Assembly (NCBI GenBank): GCA_965229885.1
Contig: CBDDJX010000003.1
Span: 1,550,001 to 1,614,000, forward strand
Origin: DATLLJ01 sp965229885
GTDB taxonomy: Bacteria; Acidobacteriota; Vicinamibacteria; Vicinamibacterales; CAVVIG01
DNA: 64,000 bases
Reading direction: 5' to 3'
Position 1 is the stretch's first letter. Every line of letters begins with the position of its first letter. Under the pieces are notes generated by a model, which searched no databases, was not told the DNA's origin, and saw nothing but the letters and a program-made list of their open reading frames with translations. Positions 34,895-43,737 of this stretch are shown piece by piece. The translations under genes and the position numbers were made by a program.

Positions 34895-35971
34895 ATGGCT
34901 TTCATAAAGTCGTTTTTTAACGCCATCGCCAATCCACGGCTGTTCTTCGTGCTCGCCGTCGCGGCGCTCGTCGTCCTGGTGTGGAAGCGCGAGAAAGTCG
35001 CGTCGAACCTCTTTGGTTACGTGACGTTCGGCCTGCTCGCGGCGTTCTTCACGTTCGGCGTGTTCGACCCCAACTTCCGGCTCATCGTGACGAAACCAGA
35101 TAATGTCCCGATTGTCGGCCTCATCTTCCTGCTCGTGTTCTTCGTCTGGTACTCAATCCGCCAGGCAGTGCTGAACGATCGGCGAATGGCGGCGGGCAAG
35201 GAGCCGATCGAGAAGACCGAGTCGGACCGCGTCTGGGTGTGGCCGGATCTCGTGTACACCGAGCTGATTTCGCTGATCGTCTGTTCGGTGGTTCTCATCG
35301 TGTGGTCGATCCTTCTGAAGGCGCCGCTCGAGCAGCCGGCGAATCCGGCCAACACCCCGAATCCATCGAAGGCCCCCTGGTACTTTCTCGGGCTGCAGGA
35401 AATGCTGGTGTACTTCGATCCATGGCTGGCCGGCGTCGTGCTGCCAAGCCTGATCATCGTGGGACTGATCTGCATCCCGTACATCGACAAGAATCCCAAG
35501 GGCAACGGCTATTACACCTTCAACGAGCGCAAAGCCGAGATCACGCTCTTTCTGTTCGGGTTCGTCGTCCTGTGGGCGCAGCTCATCGTGCTCGGCACGT
35601 TCCTGCGCGGGCCGAACTGGAACTTTTTCGGGCCTTTCGAATTCTGGGACATTCACAAGCTCGAGGCGCTGACTAACGTCAACCTGTCGGAGTATGTGTG
35701 GGTCCGCGCGTTTGGGACCGGCCTGCCGACGGCATGGTTCCTGCGGGAGCTCTTCGGCATCGTGCTCGTGGCGACCTACATCTTTGTGCTGCCGCCGCTT
35801 CTGGCGAAGACCTGGCTCAAGACGTATTACGAAAAGATGGGGGCGACGCGGTATTACGTCGGCGTGTTCCTGCTCCTGATGATGATGGCGCTGCCGATCA
35901 AGATGCTGGCGCGCTGGCTCGTTAACCTGAAGTACATCGTGGCGATTCCTGAATTTTTCTTCAATATCTAG
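34895..35971 (+). CDS. Cytochrome b C-terminal / subunit IV-like protein, extended
   Basis: 358 residues with about eight TM helices (~14-30, 38-55, 66-84, 117-139, 170-190, 207-233, 278-305, 318-340), far longer than plastid-type subunit IV (~160). The Qo-site region reads KAPWYFLGLQEML (~155-167) where classical cytochrome b has PEWY. No haem-ligating His pair. It follows the b6-like gene and precedes the octahaem cytochrome, so it completes the quinone-binding core. The extra helices on both sides are unexplained. Confidence 0.85.
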   Translation: MAFIKSFFNAIANPRLFFVLAVAALVVLVWKREKVASNLFGYVTFGLLAAFFTFGVFDPNFRLIVTKPDNVPIVGLIFLLVFFVWYSIRQAVLNDRRMAAGKEPIEKTESDRVWVWPDLVYTELISLIVCSVVLIVWSILLKAPLEQPANPANTPNPSKAPWYFLGLQEMLVYFDPWLAGVVLPSLIIVGLICIPYIDKNPKGNGYYTFNERKAEITLFLFGFVVLWAQLIVLGTFLRGPNWNFFGPFEFWDIHKLEALTNVNLSEYVWVRAFGTGLPTAWFLRELFGIVLVATYIFVLPPLLAKTWLKTYYEKMGATRYYVGVFLLLMMMALPIKMLARWLVNLKYIVAIPEFFFNI

Positions 35972-35992
35972 CAGCGGATCGGCATATACATC

Positions 35993-38845
35993 ATGGCTGA
36001 AAAGAAGGGTGTCGGGCACGCGTATAACGTCGACTTCCTGAACGTCGTCTTCGCGGCGTCCAGCGTGTTCCTGTTGCTGTCAGTCGTCTGGATGGTGTGG
36101 GACGACTACGATCGCGACTGGAAGAACACGCAGCGCCGCTTCGCCCAGCTCGAATACGAGGTGACCGAGGCGCAGCTGCAGCAGGCGGGCCGCAGCGTCG
36201 ATCGGAGCCAGCTGCAGCAGCTGCAGGCCGAGTTCCAGGAAGCCTCGAAGAGCGTCGCCGCGAACCAGCAGGAAGTGGACGAGCTGCAGGACCAGATCGA
36301 GGATGTGGACAATCGCCTGTTCCGCGCGACGACGGCGTATCAGACAGCGAAAGCGACGTTCGACCAGGACCGGTACAGCTTCGAAGCCTCGAGAAACGCG
36401 GGCGCGTCGAGTGCCGCGGCCAAGGGCGAGAGGGTTGCGGAGCTCGAGCGGGGCGTCACCGAGCTGAACCTGGAAGTCGAGAAGGTCACGGCCGAGAAGA
36501 CCGCGCTGCAGGCGGAGCTCGGAAAGTACACCGGTCAGGCTGCGACGATCAGCAAGCAGATCGGAGAGATGACGGCCGAGGAAGGCCGGCTGCGCAAGCG
36601 GCTCGATGTCATCGCCCCGAGCCTCGTGAAGGACTATATCTTCAACGCGCCGCTGCTCGACTTCATGGCGCCGACGCTGAAGGTCCAGCAGGTCATTCTG
36701 CCGAACGTCGTCGACGACGTGAACTTCATCCGCGTGCCAAAGATGGATCGGTGCCGCACCTGCCATCTCGCCATCGACCGGAAGGGTTACGAGAAGTATC
36801 CGCAGCCGTTCACCACGCACTCGAACATCGATCAGTACGTCGGCAGCGCGTCTCCGCATCCGATCGATCGGACCGGTTGCACTGTGTGCCACGAGGGCAT
36901 GGGCCAGTCCGTCAGTTTCCGTGACGCGGCGCACGCGCCCTCAACCCCTGAGCAGAAGCATGCATGGGAAGAGCAGTACGACTGGGAAGAGCCGCACCTG
37001 TGGGACTTCCCGATGCTGCCGACGAAGCTGACGGAGGCGTCGTGCGCGAAGTGCCACAAGCAGGAGGTCTATCTTCCGAACGCCGAAAAACTGAACGTCG
37101 CGTACGCCACGTTTGAGCGGGCGGGCTGTTACGCGTGCCACAAGACGAAGGGCTTCGACGTGAACATACGGAAGCCGGGGCCGATCCTGACGAAGATCGA
37201 CTCGAAGCTGACACCCGCGTGGGTGAAAACCTGGATTCGCAATCCGCGCGCGGTCAAAGAGACGACGTGGATGCCGCGCTTCTGGTACAACTCGAACAAC
37301 AACTCGCCCGAAGACGCGGTGCGCAATGAGGTCGAGATCGATTCGATCGCCGCATATTTGTTCGCGAACAGCGATAAGCACGAGTTCGCGGTCAGGAATC
37401 CGTCGCGCGGCGATGCGAAGGCGGGCGAGGCGATCGTCAAGTCGGTCGGCTGCCTCGGCTGCCACATCGCCGGCGAAGGGTCGCGCAGCGAGGCCGGGCC
37501 CAACCGGACGTTCGGGCAGCCGCTCGAGAACCTCGGCGCCAAGACCAGCTACGAGTGGATCTACAACTGGGTCCGCGATCCCAAGCACTACAGCCCCGCG
37601 ACCTACATGCCCGACCTGCGGCTGACCGATGCCCAGGTCGCGGACGTCGCGACGTACCTGTCGACCCTCAAGGGGCCGGGCGGTGACGTCGCGAAGGCGA
37701 CTCCGGATCAGCAGGCGGCCGACACGGTCCTCCTCGACTATCTCAAAGGGGCGATGCCGTTTGAGGACGCGAAGACGACGATGGCCAAGTGGGATCCGCA
37801 GCAGAGGCAGATCGAGTTGGGGCAGCGCGCCATCAGCCGGTACGGCTGCTTCAGCTGCCATGACATCAAGGGGTTCGAGAAGGCGCAGTCGATCGGCACC
37901 GACCTCTCCGAAGAGGGAAGCAAGTTGGTCACAAAGTTCGATTTCTCGTTCGTCAGCGAGATTCCGCACAACGACAAGCTCGCGTGGTTCGAGGCCAAGC
38001 TGCACAATCCACGGATCTTCGACCGTGGCCGCCAGTTGCTGCCGCTCGACAGGTTGCGGATGCCGAACTACGACTTCAGCGACGAGGAGGTCGAGCGGCT
38101 CGTCACGGCGCTGATGAGCTTCCAGCGCGAAATTCAGCCGCCGGCCGCGCTACCGCCGCGCTCCGCCCGTTATGACCAACTGGTGTCCGGGCGGACGCTT
38201 GTCAGCCGCAGAAATTGCGTCGGCTGTCACATCATTGAAACGACGGGCGGCGACTACCTGAAGCTCGTGGCCGATTCATCGCTCGGGCCGCCGCGGCTGA
38301 CGCCGGAAGGCGCCCGCGTACAGCAAGACTGGTTGTACGCGTTCCTCCGCGATCCGATCACAATTCGGCCGTGGCTCGACGTGAGGATGCCGAGCTTCGG
38401 TCTTGACGACCGGAATCTGAATACCATTATTCGGTACTTCGGGTCGATCTCGAACACCATCGGGCCGTTCCAGACCCACGAAATCGTCCTGGCGAGGAGC
38501 GGCGAAGCGGGCGGTAAGCAGCTGTTCGAGCTGCTGAAATGCCAACAGTGTCACGTGCTGGGCGCGATCCCTAAGGACCAGCCGACGGCGAACCTGGCAC
38601 CCGATCTTCGAATGGCGCCGGAGCGGCTCAACCCGGAGTGGATCGACGCGTGGCTGAGAGCCCCGGCCAGCTTTCTCCCGGGAACGCGTATGCCCGCGTA
38701 CTGGCCCGAGTTTCCGAAGTCGCCGTTTCCGCAGTTGGGCGGCGATGCCGCGGCGCAGATCCGCACCATCCGAGACCATCTGATGACGTTCAAGGGCGGC
38801 CCATCACCGAAGACCGGTGGCCCCGTGGCCGCGGCGACGAACTGA
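35993..38845 (+). CDS. Octahaem cytochrome c with coiled-coil stalk, bc-complex subunit
   Basis: 950 residues. N-terminal TM anchor (~14-36), a long coiled coil (~45-215; Leu/Glu/Gln-rich heptads), then eight CxxCH haem sites: C254 CRTCH, C296 CTVCH, C351 CAKCH, C379 CYACH, C487 CLGCH, C619 CFSCH, C742 CVGCH, C850 CQQCH. The later sites sit in repeated mono-haem cytochrome c-like modules, each with a downstream MP segment (TYMPDL, LRMPNY, VRMPSF, TRMPAY) that could supply Met ligands. No cytochrome c1 is present, so this protein probably takes electrons from the Rieske protein. Confidence 0.9.
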   Translation: MAEKKGVGHAYNVDFLNVVFAASSVFLLLSVVWMVWDDYDRDWKNTQRRFAQLEYEVTEAQLQQAGRSVDRSQLQQLQAEFQEASKSVAANQQEVDELQDQIEDVDNRLFRATTAYQTAKATFDQDRYSFEASRNAGASSAAAKGERVAELERGVTELNLEVEKVTAEKTALQAELGKYTGQAATISKQIGEMTAEEGRLRKRLDVIAPSLVKDYIFNAPLLDFMAPTLKVQQVILPNVVDDVNFIRVPKMDRCRTCHLAIDRKGYEKYPQPFTTHSNIDQYVGSASPHPIDRTGCTVCHEGMGQSVSFRDAAHAPSTPEQKHAWEEQYDWEEPHLWDFPMLPTKLTEASCAKCHKQEVYLPNAEKLNVAYATFERAGCYACHKTKGFDVNIRKPGPILTKIDSKLTPAWVKTWIRNPRAVKETTWMPRFWYNSNNNSPEDAVRNEVEIDSIAAYLFANSDKHEFAVRNPSRGDAKAGEAIVKSVGCLGCHIAGEGSRSEAGPNRTFGQPLENLGAKTSYEWIYNWVRDPKHYSPATYMPDLRLTDAQVADVATYLSTLKGPGGDVAKATPDQQAADTVLLDYLKGAMPFEDAKTTMAKWDPQQRQIELGQRAISRYGCFSCHDIKGFEKAQSIGTDLSEEGSKLVTKFDFSFVSEIPHNDKLAWFEAKLHNPRIFDRGRQLLPLDRLRMPNYDFSDEEVERLVTALMSFQREIQPPAALPPRSARYDQLVSGRTLVSRRNCVGCHIIETTGGDYLKLVADSSLGPPRLTPEGARVQQDWLYAFLRDPITIRPWLDVRMPSFGLDDRNLNTIIRYFGSISNTIGPFQTHEIVLARSGEAGGKQLFELLKCQQCHVLGAIPKDQPTANLAPDLRMAPERLNPEWIDAWLRAPASFLPGTRMPAYWPEFPKSPFPQLGGDAAAQIRTIRDHLMTFKGGPSPKTGGPVAAATN

Positions 38846-38911
38846 TTACCGGGCAGAAAGGGCGAGAGGGCCCCATCCCGCCTTTCCAGCCCACCCCACC
38901 CATCCAGCCCG

Positions 38912-38917
38912 TATAAT
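38912..38917 (+). promoter_or_regulatory. -10 box upstream of hisS
   Basis: TATAAT at 38912-38917; start expected near 38924, giving a ~28-base leader to the TTG at 38952. No convincing -35. The rest of 38846-38951 shows nothing else. Confidence 0.45.
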
Positions 38918-38951
38918 TCCCGAGTGCTTCGCCCTCAACACTGACACCCTC

Positions 38952-40322
38952 TTGGCGACCAGCAGCGTTCAACCCGCCAGAGGCACCCGCGATTTTCTGC
39001 CCGCCGACGTGCGTCGCCGCGAGTATGTCATTCGTGTCGTTCGTGACGTCTACGAGCGTTACGGCTTCGAGCCGCTCGAGACGCCCGCCTTCGAGAACAT
39101 CGACACGCTGCTGGGGAAGTACGGCGAAGAGGGCAACCGGCTCATTTTCAAGATTCTGAAGCGCGGCGAGCACGAGTCAGGCGGCGAGGCGGATCTCGCG
39201 CTGCGATACGACCTGACCGTCCCGCTCGCGCGCGTCGTCGCCCAGTATCAGAACGAGCTGCCGAAGTTCTTCAAGCGGTATCAGATTCAGCCCGTCTGGC
39301 GCGCCGATCGTCCCGCGCGGGGGCGCTTCCGGGAGTTCTACCAGTGCGACATAGATGCGATCGGATCGAGTTCACCGATCGTCGAAGCGGAACAGATCGC
39401 GGCCGTTGGCGATGTGTTTATCCGGCTGGGGTTTGCGGACTTCAAGATTATCGTGAATCATCGCGGGATTTTGACTGGATTGCTCGAAGTAGCCCATATT
39501 GCGCGCGAGCAACATGAGACCGCACTCGTTGCGCTCGACAAACTCGACAAGATTGGCGACACGGGAGTTGAGGTGGAGTTTGCGACGCGCGGAATAGATC
39601 CGCAGAAGGCCTCGCACTTGATGGAGATGCTCCGCAACATCTTCGCGACGCCAGGAACGGTTCCCGTGTTGGATGGTGTGATGGTTAGTCGGGAACGCCT
39701 ACGCGAATTGCACGACATTCTCAGTCAGACTAACCATGGGGCCGCCGTCGAGAACCTGACAGAGATCTTTAATGTCGTTCGGTCTACATCTGTCGCTCAA
39801 CATGTGTGCGTGGACCCGCGGCTCGCGCGGGGGCTGTCGTACTACACCGGCGCCATCATGGAGATCGCGGTGCCTGACCTGGCCGGAAGCCTCGGCGGTG
39901 GCGGCCGGTACGACAATCTCATCGGCATGTTCCTGGGCCGTGATGTGCCGGCGTGCGGCTTCTCGCTCGGACTCGAGCGGATCATCGTCGTCATGACCGA
40001 GCGAGAAATGTTTCCGGCGTCCGTCGACCACGGCGCCGTCGATGTGATGGTGACCCTGTGGAATGATGACGCGCGCGCCGACGCGCTTGGGGTCGCGACG
40101 GATTTCCGGCGGGCCGGTCTGCGTGTTGACGTGTACCCCGAGGCGGACAAGCTCGGCAAGCAGTTCAAGTATGCGTCGGCCAGAAACATCCCCTGGGTCG
40201 CCATCATTGGCGACGACGAGCGGGCGCAGGGTAATGTGTCGCTCAAGGATCTGCGGAGTGGTGACCAATACATCGTCGCGCGCGCCGAAGCCGCGGAGTA
40301 CGTTCGAACGAGACGTCCATAA
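38952..40322 (+). CDS. hisS: Histidyl-tRNA synthetase
   Basis: 456 residues from TTG 38952, chosen because GTRDFLP, the usual N-terminal motif 1 start, then lies ~10 residues in. Class II core: ALRYDLTVPLARVV, RGRFREFYQCDID, GLSYYTGAIMEI, GGGGRYDNLI, GFSLGLERI; C-terminal anticodon-binding domain (~355-456). The segment 39400-39800 (insertion domain) looks lower in GC than its surroundings. aspS follows without a gap. Confidence 0.94.
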   Translation: MATSSVQPARGTRDFLPADVRRREYVIRVVRDVYERYGFEPLETPAFENIDTLLGKYGEEGNRLIFKILKRGEHESGGEADLALRYDLTVPLARVVAQYQNELPKFFKRYQIQPVWRADRPARGRFREFYQCDIDAIGSSSPIVEAEQIAAVGDVFIRLGFADFKIIVNHRGILTGLLEVAHIAREQHETALVALDKLDKIGDTGVEVEFATRGIDPQKASHLMEMLRNIFATPGTVPVLDGVMVSRERLRELHDILSQTNHGAAVENLTEIFNVVRSTSVAQHVCVDPRLARGLSYYTGAIMEIAVPDLAGSLGGGGRYDNLIGMFLGRDVPACGFSLGLERIIVVMTEREMFPASVDHGAVDVMVTLWNDDARADALGVATDFRRAGLRVDVYPEADKLGKQFKYASARNIPWVAIIGDDERAQGNVSLKDLRSGDQYIVARAEAAEYVRTRRP

Positions 40323-42119
40323 GTGACCGAGCCGTTAAGTAATTCGTATCGCACGCACACCTGCGCCGCGCTGGCGACCGAGCACGTTGGCCGCACGGTT
40401 CGTCTCGCCGGATGGGTGAATCGCAAGCGGGACCATGGACAGCTACTGTTCATCGATGTGCGCGATCACTATGGCGTGACGCAGTGCGTCTTCATGCCCG
40501 AGTCGAGCGCCTTCAAGGCCGCGGAAGCGGTCAGGCTGGAGAGCGTGCTCAGCGTCACCGGCCGCGTCCTCGCCCGCACGGAAGAGAATATCAATCCCAC
40601 CCTCCCGACCGGCCACATCGAGGTCGTGGTCGACCAGATCGAGGTCCTGTCGTCGGCAGAGACGCTGCCGTTCCAGGTGGCCGGCCCGCATGATATCCCT
40701 GAAGATCAACGTCTTCGGTACCGGTTTCTGGATCTGCGTCGCGAACGGATCCACGCGAACATCGTGCTCCGCTCTCGCGTGATTGCCAGCATCCGCCGGC
40801 GCATGCACGAGCAGGGCTTCCTGGAGTTTCAGACGCCGATTCTGACGTCGAGCTCGCCCGAGGGCGCGCGCGATTACCTCGTGCCGAGCCGCATCCATCC
40901 GGGGAAGTTTTATGCCCTGCCTCAGGCGCCGCAGCAGTTCAAGCAGCTCCTGATGGTAGCCGGCTTCGACCGCTACTTTCAGATCGCCCCGTGTTTTCGA
41001 GACGAAGACGCGCGCGCCGACAGATCGCCTGGCGAGTTCTATCAATTGGACGTCGAGATGGCATTCGTCACGCAGGACGACGTCTTTGCGGGAATCGAGC
41101 CGGTGCTCGCCGGCGTCTTCAGAGAGTTCTCGACATGTTCCACAGGGAACGTCTCGGAGCCGCCCTTTCCTCGCATTACGTACGACATGGCGATGACGAT
41201 GTACGGCACCGACAAGCCGGACCTGAGGAATCCCCTGCGTGCGACAGACGTCACAGACATTTTCCGCCAGTCGGAGTTCGCCGTTTTCGCGCGTGCGGTC
41301 GAGGAAGGCTCCGTTATACGCGCCATCCGGGCTCCCGGCGCGGCGGACCGATCGCGCAGCTTCTTCGATAAGACCGTCGGCGTGGGCGAATCGCTCGGGC
41401 TCGGCGGTCTGGCGTACATCGTCGCCGCCGAACCGCCGAAGGGCCCGCTGGCCAAGTACCTCCCGGACGAACGCAGACGGAGGCTGTTCGAGGCGGCGGG
41501 CGTCCAGCCTGGCGATGCCGTCTTCTTCGCATCAGGCCCGGCGAAGACGCTGCGCAGGGCGGTTGACGGGCTCAGGAACCACCTCGCGCGCGAACTCGGC
41601 CTGCTCGAAAGCGACACGTATCGCTTCTGCTGGATCACCGACTTTCCGTTTTACGAGCTCGATCCGGACACCAATCAAGTGGCCTTCAGCCACAATCCCT
41701 TTTCGATGCCGCAGGGTGGGTTGGAAGCACTGAACACTAGGGACCCGTTGACGATTAAGGCGTTTCAGTACGACATCGTCTGCAACGGCGTGGAGCTGTC
41801 GAGCGGCGCGATTCGGAACCATCGTCCGGATGTCATGCTCAAGGCCTTCGAGATTGCGGGTTATCGCCCCGAAGAGGTCGAGAAGCGGTTCGGGGGCATG
41901 CTGAACGCGTTCCGATACGGCGCCCCGCCGCACGGGGGGATCGCCCCTGGCATCGACCGCATCGTGATGCTGCTCGCGCGCGAGCCCAATCTCCGCGAGG
42001 TGATCGCCTTTCCGATGACGCAGAACGCCGAGGATCTGCTCATGAACGCGCCTGCGTCCGTGTCCGAGAAGCAGCTTCGGGAGCTGCACATTCAGGTGGT
42101 TGAGCCTCGAAAGAGGTGA
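40323..42119 (+). CDS. aspS: Aspartyl-tRNA synthetase
   Basis: 598 residues, bacterial type. N-terminal OB anticodon domain (RLAGWVNRKRDHGQLLFIDVRD), class II motifs (YRFLDLRRERIHANIVLRSRV; FQIAPCFRDEDARADR; GIAPGIDRIVMLLA) and the GAD insertion domain (~300-410). GTG start immediately after hisS. Whether it also charges tRNA-Asn is not resolved here. Confidence 0.95.
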   Translation: MTEPLSNSYRTHTCAALATEHVGRTVRLAGWVNRKRDHGQLLFIDVRDHYGVTQCVFMPESSAFKAAEAVRLESVLSVTGRVLARTEENINPTLPTGHIEVVVDQIEVLSSAETLPFQVAGPHDIPEDQRLRYRFLDLRRERIHANIVLRSRVIASIRRRMHEQGFLEFQTPILTSSSPEGARDYLVPSRIHPGKFYALPQAPQQFKQLLMVAGFDRYFQIAPCFRDEDARADRSPGEFYQLDVEMAFVTQDDVFAGIEPVLAGVFREFSTCSTGNVSEPPFPRITYDMAMTMYGTDKPDLRNPLRATDVTDIFRQSEFAVFARAVEEGSVIRAIRAPGAADRSRSFFDKTVGVGESLGLGGLAYIVAAEPPKGPLAKYLPDERRRRLFEAAGVQPGDAVFFASGPAKTLRRAVDGLRNHLARELGLLESDTYRFCWITDFPFYELDPDTNQVAFSHNPFSMPQGGLEALNTRDPLTIKAFQYDIVCNGVELSSGAIRNHRPDVMLKAFEIAGYRPEEVEKRFGGMLNAFRYGAPPHGGIAPGIDRIVMLLAREPNLREVIAFPMTQNAEDLLMNAPASVSEKQLRELHIQVVEPRKR

Positions 42120-42151
42120 CCTTCGGCGCCAAATAGTTGCGAGACCTGCAC

Positions 42152-42182
42152 TTGCGGGCCTGGAGAACGAGGGCGGTATAAT
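42152..42182 (+). promoter_or_regulatory. Promoter for phoH-ybeY-corC
   Basis: TATAAT at 42177-42182 with TTGCGG at 42152-42157 (19-base spacing). Predicted start ~42189, ~25 bases before the putative CTG start of phoH. Confidence 0.45.
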
Positions 42183-42214
42183 AGAGCTAAGTAGTTGTGT
42201 AACAAGGAGATAAA

Positions 42215-43213
42215 CTGGCTCAGATAAGCGGCACCAAGAGGATTACCGTCGCTGAGGAAGGGGTCGAAACACTGTTCGGCTCTTACGACGAGAACCTCAA
42301 GCACCTCGAATCGCTCTTCCATGTGCGCATCCGCACGCAGGGTCACGACCTGGTGGTCGAGGGTGAGTCGCCGAATCTCGACCGCGTCGATCGGGTCGTG
42401 GCCGAGCTCTCGTCGCTGATGCGCGACGGGTACAAGCTGTCGAATGCGGACGTGAAGACTGCCTCTGATCTGGTCGCGCAGGACGGCGGAGTCGACCTCC
42501 GCGATTATTTCCTGAAGGGCAACCTCACGCCCGGGGGCAAGCGCCGCATCGCTCCCAAGACCGTCACGCAGCGGAAGTACCTCGACGCCATCGACCAGCA
42601 CGACATCGTCTTCGCGGTTGGTCCTGCTGGTACGGGCAAGACGTATCTGGCGATGGCGCAGGCGGTTGCATTTCTCGTGGCGAAGAAAGTCAGCCGGATC
42701 GTCCTCGCGCGTCCGGCGGTCGAGGCGGGGGAGAAGCTGGGGTTTCTGCCGGGCGACCTGCAGGAAAAGGTGAATCCGTATCTGCGACCCTTGTACGACG
42801 CGCTGTACGACATGCTCGATGCCGAGCGCGTGGCGCGCTACATCGAGCGCGGCACGATCGAAATCGCGCCGATTGCGTTCATGCGCGGCCGCACCCTCAA
42901 CGACTCGTTCGTCATCCTCGACGAGGCGCAGAACACCACGTCCGAGCAGATGAAGATGTTCCTGACGCGTCTCGGCTTCGGATCCAAAGCCGTCATCACC
43001 GGCGACGTGACGCAGATCGATCTGCCAACCGGGCGCACGTCCGGCCTGGTCGAGGCGATGAAGGTGGTCAACGCCATCGAGGGCATCTCGTTCGTGTATT
43101 TCGACGAACGCGACGTCGTCCGCCACAAGCTCGTGCAGCAGATTGTGAAGGCGTACGAGGCCTTCTCGAACGGCAATGGCGCCCGGCCGACGAAGGGCCC
43201 GGAGCGGTCCTGA
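42215..43213 (+). CDS. phoH: PhoH-like ATPase, probable CTG start
   Basis: PhoH/PhoL family P-loop ATPase, often next to ybeY and linked to RNA and ribosome metabolism. 332 residues if started at CTG 42215. Walker A FAVGPAGTGKTYLAMAQAV, Walker B FVILDEAQNTT, EKLGFLPGDLQEKVNPY, ITGDVTQIDLP. The conserved N-terminal KH-like part (FGSYDENLKHLESLF…) begins upstream of the first GTG (42323). In that frame the only plausible initiator is CTG 42215, 5 bases after a perfect AAGGAG (42204-42209); an in-frame TAA lies at 42200. Confidence 0.9.
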   Translation: MAQISGTKRITVAEEGVETLFGSYDENLKHLESLFHVRIRTQGHDLVVEGESPNLDRVDRVVAELSSLMRDGYKLSNADVKTASDLVAQDGGVDLRDYFLKGNLTPGGKRRIAPKTVTQRKYLDAIDQHDIVFAVGPAGTGKTYLAMAQAVAFLVAKKVSRIVLARPAVEAGEKLGFLPGDLQEKVNPYLRPLYDALYDMLDAERVARYIERGTIEIAPIAFMRGRTLNDSFVILDEAQNTTSEQMKMFLTRLGFGSKAVITGDVTQIDLPTGRTSGLVEAMKVVNAIEGISFVYFDERDVVRHKLVQQIVKAYEAFSNGNGARPTKGPERS

Positions 43214-43218
43214 TCTCC

Positions 43219-43737
43219 ATGAGTCCTGATGGGCTTCGAGTTGTCGTGGGCGATGCGCATGGGCGACCAGTGCGCGTCCCTGGGCTAACGTCCTGGCTGC
43301 GGAGGGTGGCGCCGGCGGCCGCGCGGGGCTACGTGAGTATCGCGCTTGTCAGCGTTCAGCGGATCCGTGCGCTGAACCGCACGTACCGGCGGAAGGATTA
43401 CGCGACAGACGTCCTCAGTTTCTCAAACTCTCCACCACGGAGGACGCGGAGGACACGGCGGTCACAACCAGTGGTGTCCTCTGTGTCCTCTGTGGTGAAT
43501 AGTTTCCTGGGTGAGATTGTCATCGCGCGGGAAGCGGCGCGGTGTCAGGCGCGCGAGGCGCGCCATTCGGAGCTGACCGAGCTCAGGGTCCTCGCCCTGC
43601 ACGGCCTGCTGCATCTGCTGGGCTACGACCACGACCGCGACCGCGGTCTGATGCGTCGCACCGAACAGCGTCTTCGGCGTAAGGGAGGTCTGCCCGCAGG
43701 CCTCATCGAGCGGACGGTATCGTCGTTGCCACAATGA
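43219..43737 (+). CDS. ybeY: rRNA maturation endoribonuclease YbeY with a repeat-encoded insert
   Basis: Zn-dependent RNase for 16S rRNA 3' processing and ribosome quality control. 172 residues. Metal-binding HGLLHLLGYDH (H128, H132, H138) is intact, as are NRTYRRKDYATDVLSF and FLGEIVIA. Between the last two, residues ~71-95 (PPRRTRRTRRSQPVVSSVSS…) are encoded by a palindromic repeat, 43433-43497. The insert lies at a variable loop, so the enzyme may tolerate it. The stop overlaps the next ATG (ATGA). Confidence 0.9.
   Translation: MSPDGLRVVVGDAHGRPVRVPGLTSWLRRVAPAAARGYVSIALVSVQRIRALNRTYRRKDYATDVLSFSNSPPRRTRRTRRSQPVVSSVSSVVNSFLGEIVIAREAARCQAREARHSELTELRVLALHGLLHLLGYDHDRDRGLMRRTEQRLRRKGGLPAGLIERTVSSLPQ
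43433..43497. repeat. Palindromic repeat inserted in frame within ybeY
   Basis: Arms 43433-43456 and 43474-43497, 24 bases each with 17-base spacer. Left arm starts CACCACGGAGGACGCGG; right arm ends CTCTGTGGTG. The three differences from perfect complementarity are all G/A changes that give G-U pairs in RNA. Confidence 0.8.

Noticed and set aside
38817..38951. In-frame upstream extension of hisS
   Set aside because: It overlaps the octahaem gene end and a Pro-rich intergenic stretch, precedes a TATAAT box, and would put ~45 non-family residues before GTRDFLP.
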